Below, piece by piece: positions 50,964-59,691 of a stretch of 64,000 bases of DNA. The first letter of the stretch is position 1; every line of letters starts with the position of its first letter. Location: assembly GCF_900100965.1 (NCBI RefSeq), contig NZ_FMUJ01000008.1, positions 186,001-250,000 of the forward strand, given 5' to 3'. Below the pieces are notes generated by a model that saw nothing but the letters and a program-made list of their open reading frames with translations, ran no database searches and was not told the origin of the DNA. The DNA comes from Variovorax sp. EL159 (GTDB lineage: Bacteria; Pseudomonadota; Gammaproteobacteria; Burkholderiales; Burkholderiaceae_C). The position numbers were made by a program, and so were the translations under genes.

Positions 50964-52750
50964 AGCGCTTCGCCCATCCCGCCGGCGTGGTGCTGGCGGC
51001 GGCCGTCCTGATCGGCATCGTCTCGATGCTCGGCAACGACTACTACCTGCGCATCGCTTTCATGATGTGCGTCTACTACCTGTGCGCGGCCGGCATGAAT
51101 GTGCTGGTCGGCTACGCGGGGCAGAAATCGCTCGGGCAGGCCGGGCTGTTCGCGGCCGGTGCCTATGGCGTCGCGCTGCTGACCTCGCGCACCGACATGG
51201 ACCCGTGGCTCGCGCTCGCGCTGGCCGCCGTCATCTCGGGCCTGTGCGGCGTGCTCATCGCGCTGCCGTCGCTGCGCGTGAAGGGCCCGTACCTGGCGAT
51301 GGTCACGCTGGCCTTCGGCATCGTGGTCGAGAAGCTCGTGGGCGAATGGACCGACGTGTTCGGTGGCGCGCAAGGCATCTACGGCATTCGCCCGCTCACC
51401 TGGAAGGGCGCGCCGTTGGACACCACGCAGTGGGTGATTCTCGGCATCGTGCTGTGCGCCGCATTGCACCTGCTGCTGCGCAACCTGTTGAACGGGCGCT
51501 TCGGCCGCGCGCTGCTGTCGCTGCAGGCGGACGAGATCGCATCGTCTTCCGTGGGCGTGCGTGTGTACCGCGCGAAGGTCATGGCCTTCGTGGTCGCGGC
51601 CGTCACCTGCGGCATCGCGGGTGCACTGGTCGCGCAGCAGAACCAGTACATCAACTCCGACTTCATCACCTTCCACCTGTCGATCTTCATCCTGCTGCTG
51701 GTGCTGTTCGGCGGCGCGGGCTCGATGTACGGCCCGCTGGTGGGTGCGGTGCTGCTCACGCTGACCGACGCGCTGCTGGCGCGCTGGCCCTCGGCGCAGC
51801 ACTTCCTGTACGGCTTCCTGCTGCTGTTCGCGCTGTACGTCATGCCGGGCGGCGTGGTGGGCCTGTTCAACAAGTGGTTCATGAAGCCGCGCCATCGTGG
51901 CGAAGGCACGGGCGACAGCGGCGTGCCCGGGCAGATCGGCCCCGGCGGCGAAGGCGAACTGCTGGTGGTGCAGGGCGTGACCAAGTCGTATGGCGGCGTG
52001 AAGCCCGCGCAGGACGTGTCGTTCCGCCTGCAGCGCGGCCACATCCATGCGCTGATCGGGCCGAACGGCGCGGGCAAGAGCACCATGATCAACATGCTCA
52101 CCGGCGTGATCGAGCCCGATGCCGGATCGATCCGCTTCCTGGGCCAGAACATCGTGGGCCAGCCGGCGCACACCATCTGCTGCCTGGGCATGGGCCGCAC
52201 CTTCCAGAACCTGCGGCTGTTCGCGGACCTCTCGGTGCTCGACAACGTGATGCTGGGCCGGCACAGCCGCATGAGCAACGGCTTCCTGTCGTCGCTGGTC
52301 GCATGGCCGGCAGCCGGCAAGCAGGAGCAGGCGACGCGCGACCGCGCATTGCAATTGCTCGACCTGGTGGACCTGGGCCACCTCGCGCACTGGCCCGCGG
52401 GCAGCCTGCCTTATGGCCTGCAGCGCCGCGTGGAATTGGCGCGCGCGCTGGCCACCGAGCCGCAACTGCTGTTGCTCGACGAGCCCGCCGCCGGCCTCAA
52501 CCCGCAGGAGACGGCCGAGCTCGGCGAGCTGCTGCTGCGCATCGGCAAGTGCGGCGTGTCGATCCTCATGGTGGAGCACCACATGGACCTGGTGATGTCG
52601 ATCTCGGACCACGTGATCGTGCTCGACTACGGCATCAAGATCGCCGAGGGCAAGCCCGCCGAGGTGCAGGCCAACCCGCGCGTGGTCGAGGCCTACCTGG
52701 GCGTCGACGACGAAGAAGAAGCGGCACTGGCCACGGCCATGCCCGCCTGA
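50960..52750 (+). CDS. Fused ABC permease-ATPase (LivM-LivG)
   Basis: 596 aa, ATG at 50960. Residues 1-310 are LivM (MNVLVGYAGQKSLGQAGLFA, LRVKGPYLAMVTLAFGIVVE, MYGPLVGAVLLTLTDALLA). A Gly-rich linker (about 315-335) joins a LivG ATPase: Walker A GPNGAGKST, Q-loop RTFQNLRLF, a weak signature LPYGLQRRVELARAL, Walker B LLLLDEPAAGLNP and an H-loop region MVEHHMDLVM. The C-terminus is acidic. Fusion fixes one-to-one stoichiometry of channel half and motor. Ordered between LivH and LivF genes. Confidence 0.93.
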   Translation: MKRFAHPAGVVLAAAVLIGIVSMLGNDYYLRIAFMMCVYYLCAAGMNVLVGYAGQKSLGQAGLFAAGAYGVALLTSRTDMDPWLALALAAVISGLCGVLIALPSLRVKGPYLAMVTLAFGIVVEKLVGEWTDVFGGAQGIYGIRPLTWKGAPLDTTQWVILGIVLCAALHLLLRNLLNGRFGRALLSLQADEIASSSVGVRVYRAKVMAFVVAAVTCGIAGALVAQQNQYINSDFITFHLSIFILLLVLFGGAGSMYGPLVGAVLLTLTDALLARWPSAQHFLYGFLLLFALYVMPGGVVGLFNKWFMKPRHRGEGTGDSGVPGQIGPGGEGELLVVQGVTKSYGGVKPAQDVSFRLQRGHIHALIGPNGAGKSTMINMLTGVIEPDAGSIRFLGQNIVGQPAHTICCLGMGRTFQNLRLFADLSVLDNVMLGRHSRMSNGFLSSLVAWPAAGKQEQATRDRALQLLDLVDLGHLAHWPAGSLPYGLQRRVELARALATEPQLLLLDEPAAGLNPQETAELGELLLRIGKCGVSILMVEHHMDLVMSISDHVIVLDYGIKIAEGKPAEVQANPRVVEAYLGVDDEEEAALATAMPA

Positions 52751-52770
52751 GCAGAAGGACCGGACCCATC

Positions 52771-53481
52771 ATGTTGAAAATCGAATCGGTGAAGGTCTCG
52801 TACGGCGCCATCGAAGCCGTCAAGGGCGTGAGCCTGGAAGTGCGCGCGGGCGAGGTGGTCACCATCATCGGCGCCAACGGCGCGGGCAAGAGCACGCTGC
52901 TGAAGAGCATCGTCGGGCTGGAACCCGTGGCCGAGGGCCGCGTGCTGATCGACGGCAATGACTGCACGCACGTGCCCGCGCACAAGCGCGTCGGCCTGGG
53001 CGTGGCACTGTCGCCCGAAGGCCGCGGCGTGTTCCCCGACCAGACGGTGCGCGAGAACCTGCTGCTGGGCGCCTACTCGCGGCGCAACGACAAGGCCTTC
53101 ATCGAGGCCGCCCTGGCACGCGAGTTCGCGCGCTTCCCGCGCCTGAAGGAGCGGCAGGACCAGCCCTCGGGCACGCTCTCCGGCGGCGAGCAGCAGATGC
53201 TGGCCATTGCGCGCGCGCTGATGAGCGAGCCGCGCCTGCTGCTGCTGGACGAGCCCTCGCTGGGCCTGGCGCCGCTCATCATCAAGGACATCTTCGATGC
53301 CATCCGCCAGCTGCGCAGCTCGGGCCTGACGATCCTGCTGGTCGAGCAGATGGCCAAGCAGGCGCTGGGCGTGGCCGACCGTGCCTATGTGCTGGAAACC
53401 GGCTGCATCACGCTCGAAGGGTCCGGGCGCGAGCTGCTCGACAACCCCAAGGTGAAGTCGGCGTACCTCGGCTCGCACTGA
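52771..53481 (+). CDS. Liv-type ABC transporter ATPase (LivF-like)
   Basis: 236 aa, ATG at 52771. Walker A GANGAGKST, signature LSGGEQQMLAIARAL, Walker B LLLLDEPSLGLAP and H-loop LVEQMAKQAL. Unlike the neighbouring LivG domain it has the canonical signature. Second motor subunit of the importer. 20 bp after the fusion gene, so one transcript. Confidence 0.94.
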   Translation: MLKIESVKVSYGAIEAVKGVSLEVRAGEVVTIIGANGAGKSTLLKSIVGLEPVAEGRVLIDGNDCTHVPAHKRVGLGVALSPEGRGVFPDQTVRENLLLGAYSRRNDKAFIEAALAREFARFPRLKERQDQPSGTLSGGEQQMLAIARALMSEPRLLLLDEPSLGLAPLIIKDIFDAIRQLRSSGLTILLVEQMAKQALGVADRAYVLETGCITLEGSGRELLDNPKVKSAYLGSH

Positions 53482-53538
53482 GCGCACTGGCCTCTTCACT
53501 CCCATGCATTCATCACTGAAACAGACGAAGGAATCCTC

Positions 53539-54513
53539 ATGACCGCACCCACCAAAGTCTTCGCCAGCCAGGCCGACCTCGAAGAAAAGAAGGTCTCGTT
53601 CACCCGCCTCTCGGAGAACGCCTACGCCTACACCGCCGAAGGCGACCCGAACACCGGCATCTTCATCGGCGACGAAGCCGTGATGGTGGTCGACACGCAG
53701 GCCACGCCCGCGATGGCACAGGACGTGATCCGTCGCATCCGCGAAGTCACGCCGCTGCCCATCAAGTACGTGCTGCTGAGCCACTACCACGCGGTGCGCG
53801 TGCTGGGCGCGTCGGCGTACTTCAAGGAAGGCGCCGAGCAGATCATTGCCAGCCGCGACACCTACGACCTGATCGTCGAGCGCGGCGAGCAGGACAAGGC
53901 CAGCGAGATCGGCCGCTTTCCGCGCCTGTTCCGCAACGTCGAGTCGGTGCCGCCGGGCCTGACCTGGCCCACCATGACCTTCGACGGCACCATGAGCGTG
54001 TGGCTGGGCAAGAAGCTCGAAGTGAAGATCGCGCAAGTGGGCCGCGGCCACACCAAGGGCGACACCATCGCCTACCTCGAAGACCAGAAGATCTGCTTTG
54101 CCGGCGACCTCGTCGAGTACCAGAGCACCGCCTACGCGGGCGACTGCTACTTCCGCGACTGGCCCACCACGCTGGACCGCCTCGCGGGCTTCGGCTTCGA
54201 GAAGCTGGTGCCCGGCCGTGGCGCCGCGCTGGAGAACGGGGCCGACGTGCGCAAGGCCATCGCCTCCACGCGCGCCTTCATCTCCGACGTGTACACGCTG
54301 GTCAACAACGGCGTGGCGCTGGGCAAGTCGCTCAACGTCATCTACAAGGAAACCGTGGCTGCGCTGCGCCCGACCTATGGCCACTGGGTGATCTTCGACC
54401 ACTGCATGCCCTTCGACGTGACTCGCGCCTACGACGAGGCCACCGGATACGTGCACCCGCGCATCTGGACGGCGGAGCGCGACATCGAAATGTGGAACGC
54501 CCTCGAAGGCTAG
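53539..54513 (+). CDS. Metallo-beta-lactamase-fold protein with altered metal motif
   Basis: 324 aa, ATG at 53539 behind GAAGGAATC. MBL fold: VMVVDTQATPAMAQDVI, then SHYHAVRVLGA where HxHxDH would be, so His82 and His84 remain but the Asp and His are Val86 and Arg87. The later ligands look kept: GRGHTKGDT, FAGDLVEY, FDHCMPFD. This suggests a one-metal site or a changed reaction. From memory the same HYHAVR motif occurs in relatives, so it seems to mark a subfamily. Possible ring-opening or thioester hydrolase of the pathway; not shown. Confidence 0.85.
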   Translation: MTAPTKVFASQADLEEKKVSFTRLSENAYAYTAEGDPNTGIFIGDEAVMVVDTQATPAMAQDVIRRIREVTPLPIKYVLLSHYHAVRVLGASAYFKEGAEQIIASRDTYDLIVERGEQDKASEIGRFPRLFRNVESVPPGLTWPTMTFDGTMSVWLGKKLEVKIAQVGRGHTKGDTIAYLEDQKICFAGDLVEYQSTAYAGDCYFRDWPTTLDRLAGFGFEKLVPGRGAALENGADVRKAIASTRAFISDVYTLVNNGVALGKSLNVIYKETVAALRPTYGHWVIFDHCMPFDVTRAYDEATGYVHPRIWTAERDIEMWNALEG

Positions 54514-54523
54514 GATGAAGCTC

Positions 54524-54620
54524 TCCCCCAGGCTCCGCGCACTTCGTGTCGCTTCTCCAACCCCCTCGCCGGGGGCAACACCAGCGGCCCGGCAAAGCCG
54601 GTTCCGCGGTGTTCCTGGCC
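54524..54620 (+). repeat. Dispersed intergenic repeat, copy 6
   Basis: CCCCCAGGCTCCGCGCACTT, CGTGTCGCTTCTCC, a CCCCCTCGCCGGGGG hairpin, CAACACCAGCGGCCCGGC, AAAGCCGGTTCCGCGGTGTT, CCTGG. It starts 10 bp after the metallo-hydrolase stop in the same direction and separates it from the EamA gene. Confidence 0.9.
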
Positions 54621-54677
54621 TTGGCCGCGCCAGTTTCATGCATCGCGGGCCGTGCGAAGCGCGGTGGAGAACCTGAG

Positions 54678-55598
54678 ATGAAGACGGCCGCGCCCGCATC
54701 GGTGCAAGGCTGGATGCTGCTGGCCATGCTGTTGTGGGGCGTGAACGTGTCCGCCGTGAAGGCGCTCACCACGTCCTTCGAGTCGCTGCCGCTCGCGGCA
54801 CTGCGCATGGTGATGGCCTGCGTGGCGCTCACGGCCATCGTGCTGTGGCGGCGCGGTGGGCTGCCCGTGCTGGGCGCCAGGCAGCTCGCGGGCATGACGG
54901 GCTGCGCGTTCCTCATGGTCTATGCCAACCAGATCCTGTTCGCGCAGGGGCTGCTGCGTTCCACCGCCACCAACGGCGCGCTCATCATGGCGCTGAGCCC
55001 GCTGGTCTCGGCGCTGACGGCCGCGCTGGTGTTCAGCGAGCGCTTCACGCCACGGCGCATGCTCGGCGTGGCACTGGGCTTTGCCGGTGTGGCCGCGGTG
55101 GTGCTGAGCCACCCCGGCGCGGGGCTTTCGAGCGCCGGCATCGGCGACCTGATGCTCGCGCTGGCCGTGGTGAGTTTCGCGGTCGGCGGCGCGGGCGTAC
55201 AGCGCCTCGCGCGGCAGATCGATCCGCTGTCGATCAGCTGGGTCATCTACATGATCGGCACCGGCATGCTGGTCGTGCACACCGTGCTCGGTCCGTCGCG
55301 GCCGGGCGCTGCCCAGTTGTTCCCGGGCGTGTGGCCTTGGATGCTGGTGCTGTTCTCCGGCGTGGCGGCCACTGCGGCCGGCAACCTGATCTGGAACCGC
55401 GCCATCTCGATCATCGGCATGGCGCGCACGGCCGTCTTTCTCTATTGGGTGCCGGTGTTCGGCGTTGCGTTTGCGGCGCTGTTGCTCGGCGAGGTGCTCA
55501 CCTGGTGGCACCTGATTGGCTTTGCCGCGGTGATGGGCGGAACGTATCTCGGCACGCGGCCCGCTGTCGCGGTGGTGCCGCCTCCTCGTGCGCTCTGA
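54678..55598 (+). CDS. EamA/DMT-family transporter
   Basis: 306 aa from the ATG at 54678. Ten predicted helices in two EamA repeats (about 8-135 and 150-290), with LLWGVNVSAVKAL in helix 1, ALRMVMACVALTAIVLWRRG, and AFLYWVPVFGVAFAALLLGE-like sequence in helix 9. Drug/metabolite exporter superfamily; may export a pathway intermediate or an amino acid. Separated from the preceding gene by a repeat copy, so possibly on a separate or attenuated transcript. Confidence 0.9.
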   Translation: MKTAAPASVQGWMLLAMLLWGVNVSAVKALTTSFESLPLAALRMVMACVALTAIVLWRRGGLPVLGARQLAGMTGCAFLMVYANQILFAQGLLRSTATNGALIMALSPLVSALTAALVFSERFTPRRMLGVALGFAGVAAVVLSHPGAGLSSAGIGDLMLALAVVSFAVGGAGVQRLARQIDPLSISWVIYMIGTGMLVVHTVLGPSRPGAAQLFPGVWPWMLVLFSGVAATAAGNLIWNRAISIIGMARTAVFLYWVPVFGVAFAALLLGEVLTWWHLIGFAAVMGGTYLGTRPAVAVVPPPRAL

Positions 55599-55621
55599 GC
55601 GCCTTTTCTTTGCTGTTGTCC

Positions 55622-56806
55622 ATGTCCGATTCTTCTCCCTTGCTGTTCCAGCCGCTGAAGCTGCGTGACCTCACGCTGGCCAACCGCGTCGTCATTTCGC
55701 CGATGTGCCAGCATGCGGCCGACCGCGGCCATGCCACGCCCTGGCACATGGTGCACCTGGGCAAGTTCGCGCTCGGCGGTGCGGGCCTGATCCTGACCGA
55801 AAGCACGGCGGTCGATCCGCGCGGGCGCATCGGCACCGCCGACCTCGGCTTGTGGAAAGACAGCCAGATCGCGCCGCTGAAAGCGGTGGTCGATTTCGTG
55901 CACGCGCAAGGCAGCGCCATCGGCGTGCAGCTCGCGCATGCGGGGCGCAAGGCCGGCAGCGAGCCGCTGTGGGAAGGCGGCGCGGCGCTGAGTGCCGAAC
56001 GCATGGCCGCCGACGAAGAGCCATGGGAGCGCCTCGGCCCGAGCGCGCTCGCGGCGGGCCCCGGTTGGTCGGCGCCGCGTGCGCTCGATGCGAACGGCGT
56101 CGCCTCGGTCGTGAAGCATTTTGTCGATGCGACGGTGCGGGCCGACAAGGCCGGTTTCGATGTGGTCGAGCTGCACTTCGGCCATGGCTATCTGGTGGCG
56201 AGTTTTCTGTCGCCCAATGCCAACCATCGCGGCGATGCGCTCGGCGGCAGCCGCGAGAACCGCATGTGGCTCGCGCTGGAGATCGCCCAGCGCGTGCGCG
56301 CGGTGTGGCCCGCGGGCAAGCCGCTGTTCTGCCGGCTCTCGGCAGTCGACGGCACGCTCGATGGCTGGAACCTTGATGACTCGGTGGTCCTGGCGCGCGA
56401 ACTCAAGCGCTGCGGCGTCGACGTGATCGATTGCTCATCGGGCGGCTTGACCGAAGAGACACGCGCCTTGCCCGTGCCGCGCGGCCTGGGCTTCCAGGTG
56501 CCGTTCTCCGAGCGCATCCGGCGCGATGCGCAAGTCGTGACGCAGGCGGTCGGCATGATCGTCGATGCGCAGCAGGCCGAGGCGGTGCTCGCCGCCGGTG
56601 AAGCCGACCTGATCGCGCTCGGCCGCGAGGCGCTGTTCGATCCTTACTGGCCGCATCACGCGGCCGCCACGCTGGGCGCCGACCCGGGCTACCAACGCTG
56701 GCCCGTGCGCCACGGCGTGTGGCTCGCCAAGCGCGCACCGGGCCTGGCGCGTGCGCGCGCCGAAGCGGCGGCGGCATCCGACAACCAGGAGACAAGCACG
56801 CAATGA
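55622..56806 (+). CDS. NADH:flavin oxidoreductase, old yellow enzyme family
   Basis: 394 aa, ATG at 55622. FMN TIM barrel: LANRVVISPMCQHAADRGHA with the regulatory Cys of the YqjM class, GVQLAHAGRKAG, VVELHFGHGYLVASFLSP with His pair and Tyr, and the C-terminal phosphate loop LIALGREALFDPYW. Reduces activated C=C bonds of enones with NAD(P)H. It fits with the KstD-like flavoprotein as a partner in handling cyclic enone intermediates. Its stop overlaps the EthD gene (ATGA). Confidence 0.93.
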   Translation: MSDSSPLLFQPLKLRDLTLANRVVISPMCQHAADRGHATPWHMVHLGKFALGGAGLILTESTAVDPRGRIGTADLGLWKDSQIAPLKAVVDFVHAQGSAIGVQLAHAGRKAGSEPLWEGGAALSAERMAADEEPWERLGPSALAAGPGWSAPRALDANGVASVVKHFVDATVRADKAGFDVVELHFGHGYLVASFLSPNANHRGDALGGSRENRMWLALEIAQRVRAVWPAGKPLFCRLSAVDGTLDGWNLDDSVVLARELKRCGVDVIDCSSGGLTEETRALPVPRGLGFQVPFSERIRRDAQVVTQAVGMIVDAQQAEAVLAAGEADLIALGREALFDPYWPHHAAATLGADPGYQRWPVRHGVWLAKRAPGLARARAEAAAASDNQETSTQ

Positions 56807-57516
56807 CCGAACCGTCGACGAACACCACCACCCTGCGCATGGGCCTGATCCGCAAGAAGCCGGATTGGACCGACGAAGCCTTCCGCACCCACTGGCGCGA
56901 CAAGCACGGCCCACTGGTGGCGCAACTGCCCGCGTTGCGCGCCTATCGGCAGAACCTCGTGGTCGATCGGCTGCAACGCGGCATCGACTTTGCGCGCGGG
57001 CCTTGGGACTTCGACGGTTTTTCGCAGCTGCGCTTCGATGAAGCGGAGCGGGCGAATGAGGCCTTCATGCACGGCGATCTCGCTTCGGCCATCCGCGCGG
57101 ACGAACGGCACTTTCTTGGCGGGCTGCACATCGTGACCGTCGCGCAGACTGAAGTCATCGCGTTGCCGCCGAAGCCCGAGGGCCTGCTCAAGCGCATCTC
57201 GCTGCTGCGCCGGCCAGCCGCGCAGTCCGAAGAAGACTTTCGCCGCGAATGGCGAGTGCACGCCGACCACGTGCGCCGCATGCCCGGCGTGAGCGGCTAC
57301 CGCCAGAACGTGGTGACCGCGCGCGAGTTCGTGAAGGGCACGCCCTGCGGCTACCCCGAGCTGCCGATCGACGGCATCGTCGAGTTGTGGTTCGAGAACA
57401 CCGACACGCTGAACGCCGCCTTCGCATCGCCGCAAGGGCAGGTGACGATGGCGCATGCGCTCACCTTCCTGGCGGAGATCACGGCCTTCGTGGTGGAAGA
57501 GCATCGGGTGGTGTGA
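56803..57516 (+). CDS. Double EthD-domain protein
   Basis: 237 aa, ATG at 56803 overlapping the previous stop. Two ferredoxin-like EthD repeats: residues about 10-115 (MGLIRKKPDWTDEAFRTHW, LRAYRQNLVVDRL) and 125-230 (ISLLRRPAAQSEEDFRREW, GVSGYRQNVVTARE). Each carries an H-x-x-x-x motif (DKHGPLV, VHADHVR) typical of the family. EthD proteins assist ether or quinone-forming oxidations in other clusters. The tandem form may be a pseudo-dimer. Role here unknown; last gene of the catabolic stretch. Confidence 0.85.
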   Translation: MTEPSTNTTTLRMGLIRKKPDWTDEAFRTHWRDKHGPLVAQLPALRAYRQNLVVDRLQRGIDFARGPWDFDGFSQLRFDEAERANEAFMHGDLASAIRADERHFLGGLHIVTVAQTEVIALPPKPEGLLKRISLLRRPAAQSEEDFRREWRVHADHVRRMPGVSGYRQNVVTAREFVKGTPCGYPELPIDGIVELWFENTDTLNAAFASPQGQVTMAHALTFLAEITAFVVEEHRVV

Positions 57517-57547
57517 GTGCTCTGGGCGCACTCGCATCGCGTCGCGC

Positions 57548-59086
57548 TCAGAAGTTCTTCAAGGTGTCGATCTGCAGCTGTGTCAGGCCGCGCTGGTACA
57601 GCACGTCGGTGCGGAAGTTCGCGGCGATCGCTGCGGCCTGCGTGTCCACCTCTGTGGCGCGCGCAGCAGTGCTCGTGGCACCGATCCAGGTGTTCGTGCC
57701 CGTCAGGATCAGGAAATTCACCAGCGTGACCGTGCCGCCGGCCGGCACCGTGATGTCGAAGTCCATCGTCACGATGTTGTTGCCGTCCGATGCGTTGAGC
57801 GCTGAAGTGGAGGTGTAGGAGACGTGGTCCGCCGCGCCGAAGACGAAGCCCGTGTCGCGGCCCTTGCCCAGGCCGTCCCACACCGTCAGCGCCTTCTGCG
57901 GTGCGCCCACCGGTGCGTAGATCACGCCCGCGCCGTAGGAGCCGAGGATGCTGGTGTAGGTCACCTTCGCCGTGATGGACGATGCCGTGGGGTTGTGGAA
58001 GGTGTCGGTCATGCGTCCCCACGACTGGTTGGGTTGCGCGTAGAAGGTGCGCTGCACGTCGAGGTCGTTCAGCGTCCTGGTGGCGGAGCGGATGTTCTGG
58101 ACGCCCCGTGTCTGCGACACGGTCCAGCCCGACAGGCCTGCGCTGAAGTCGCCGTTGACGATGAAGCTCTGGGAGCGGGGCGCGCTGTCGTCCACCGACA
58201 CCATCTCGATCGACGTGCCCTGGCCGCGATTGCACTGCTCGAACGACAGCACGACCACCTGGCCGACATAGGCCGTGAGCCACGCGAACCCCCACGTGCC
58301 CGACGGGCCGCTGCTGTCGGTCTTGTAGAGCGTATTGAGCAGTCTGCCGCTGGTGTCGCGCAGCACCACCTGCATGAAGGCCGGCTCGTCATTGAAGTTG
58401 CCGCGCAGCACGCCGGGCTTGCCGCTCCATCCGAGGTTCACGCGGCCGACGGCCTTCCTCAGGTCCAGGGTCTGCTGCAGCCGCGCATCGGGCACCGGAT
58501 GCAGGAACGCGGCAGTGCCGTTCGACTGGAACTGCGGGTCGGTCGTGATCGACACGACTTTCATGCCGTCGGCTGCCGTCATCTCGGGGCCCAGCGGCGT
58601 CAGATCCTTGAAGGTCTGATCGCTGTCGAAGCCTTTCGAGCGGTTGCCCACTTTCACGCTCAATGCGAGCGCGCCCGAACCTATGCCCACACCCGAACCC
58701 GCGAACTGGTCGTTCCACCCGTTTCCGATGGAAAAGTCGGGCGTCAAGTCCCAGAAGTTCGCCTGGCCGGGGCCGACGCTGGGGTAGAGGTCGTTGTCGT
58801 GGTTGACGATGCTCTGCGCAAGGATCGTCGATGCAGGCAGCAAGGTCGGCGTTGCAAGCTCGGGGCTGGCAGGCGGTGCCGGTGGATTGGGTGCGGGCGG
58901 TGCCGGCGGTACGGGCGGTACAGGCGGTTGCGGCGCCGGTGGCATCGGCGCAGGAGGCTCGCCCGGGGCGGGTGCCGGCGGCACGCCGACCGGTGGAAAG
59001 GCGAACCCACCACCGCCCCCGCCACCACCGCACCCGCTCAACACCGCGATGCCCACCGCGCTGAGCGCAAACCTTCTCCGGTCCAT
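57548..59086 (-). CDS. Large lipoprotein with Gly/Pro-rich linker
   Basis: 512 aa, ATG at 59086 with GAGGAGATC upstream. Lipobox VLSGC puts the lipidated Cys at residue 19, followed by a run of eight Gly and a Pro-rich linker to about residue 75. The remaining 430 residues are beta-rich with Asn/Thr/Ser repeats and two similar halves (LLNTLYKTDSSGPSGTWGFA region, then VNGDFSAGLSGWTVSQTRGV, typical of carbohydrate-binding jelly rolls). Likely an outer-membrane surface lipoprotein. No enzymatic motif seen; function unknown. Confidence 0.75.
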   Translation of the reverse strand: MDRRRFALSAVGIAVLSGCGGGGGGGGFAFPPVGVPPAPAPGEPPAPMPPAPQPPVPPVPPAPPAPNPPAPPASPELATPTLLPASTILAQSIVNHDNDLYPSVGPGQANFWDLTPDFSIGNGWNDQFAGSGVGIGSGALALSVKVGNRSKGFDSDQTFKDLTPLGPEMTAADGMKVVSITTDPQFQSNGTAAFLHPVPDARLQQTLDLRKAVGRVNLGWSGKPGVLRGNFNDEPAFMQVVLRDTSGRLLNTLYKTDSSGPSGTWGFAWLTAYVGQVVVLSFEQCNRGQGTSIEMVSVDDSAPRSQSFIVNGDFSAGLSGWTVSQTRGVQNIRSATRTLNDLDVQRTFYAQPNQSWGRMTDTFHNPTASSITAKVTYTSILGSYGAGVIYAPVGAPQKALTVWDGLGKGRDTGFVFGAADHVSYTSTSALNASDGNNIVTMDFDITVPAGGTVTLVNFLILTGTNTWIGATSTAARATEVDTQAAAIAANFRTDVLYQRGLTQLQIDTLKNF

Positions 59087-59327
59087 GATCGATCTCCTCG
59101 TGATTCTTCTGAAGACAGTTCCAAAGCGGCGCGCCGATGGCGGCCGTGAGGCGCCGATTGAAGCGGCTTCGATGTCTTCGGGCCATCACCGAAACTGGGT
59201 AGAAAGGCGCGTGGCGTGTAGTCCGTTTGCGCGATTGACGCTGCCGTCGCGCGACGCCGCCGTGGCGGTACTCGTGGCCGCAAGCGCAAAAGTAAGATCG
59301 GCCCTCGGCAATACCGGAGCAGCAGGC

Positions 59328-59645
59328 ATGACGCGCATCTTCTTCGTGGGCATCGTCATGGCCACCGTCGCGTGCACGGCACTCGCGCAGGCGCGCAAGC
59401 CGTTGCCGCCCGGCGTGGTCGGCGTGCTGCACATCGACGCCGGCACCGACTATGTGTTTCTCGACCGGCCCACCACCGTGGGCGGCGCGTGAAAGGGATG
59501 GAAGGCGGTGTCGATCCAGGCCCCGGGCCCGGCGGGCTCGGGCATGACCCGCATCATCTGCTGGAAGGAATTGAACGGCCAGTTGCTGACCGCAACCGAG
59601 GCCAAGGTCTCATCGGAAGTTGTGCCGATGGACCTGATTCGCTGA
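59328..59645 (+). pseudogene. Small secreted protein gene interrupted by in-frame TGA
   Basis: The ATG at 59328 begins a signal peptide (FFVGIVMATVACTALA-QA) and a short mature protein that stops at the TGA at 59490-59492 (after VGGA, 54 codons). The same frame continues with good codon use (KGWKAVSIQAPGPAGSGMTR, then IICWKELNGQLLTATEAK) to a second TGA at 59643. A single TGG-to-TGA change restores a 105-aa protein. So it is a nonsense-mutated gene, or the base is an error. Function unknown. Confidence 0.7.
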
Positions 59646-59691
59646 GGCGAACCGAACGGCGGGCGAACGGCGCGCGAACGACGGGCCGCGC

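Noticed and set aside
46061..52612. Several 750-codon minus-strand frames across the catabolic locus.
   Set aside because: All lie opposite well-identified enzymes and transporters and lack recognisable domains.
57517..57547. A possible seventh repeat copy (GGCGCACTCGCATCGCGTCGC).
   Set aside because: Only a short stretch resembles the core and no hairpin modules follow; too weak to count.
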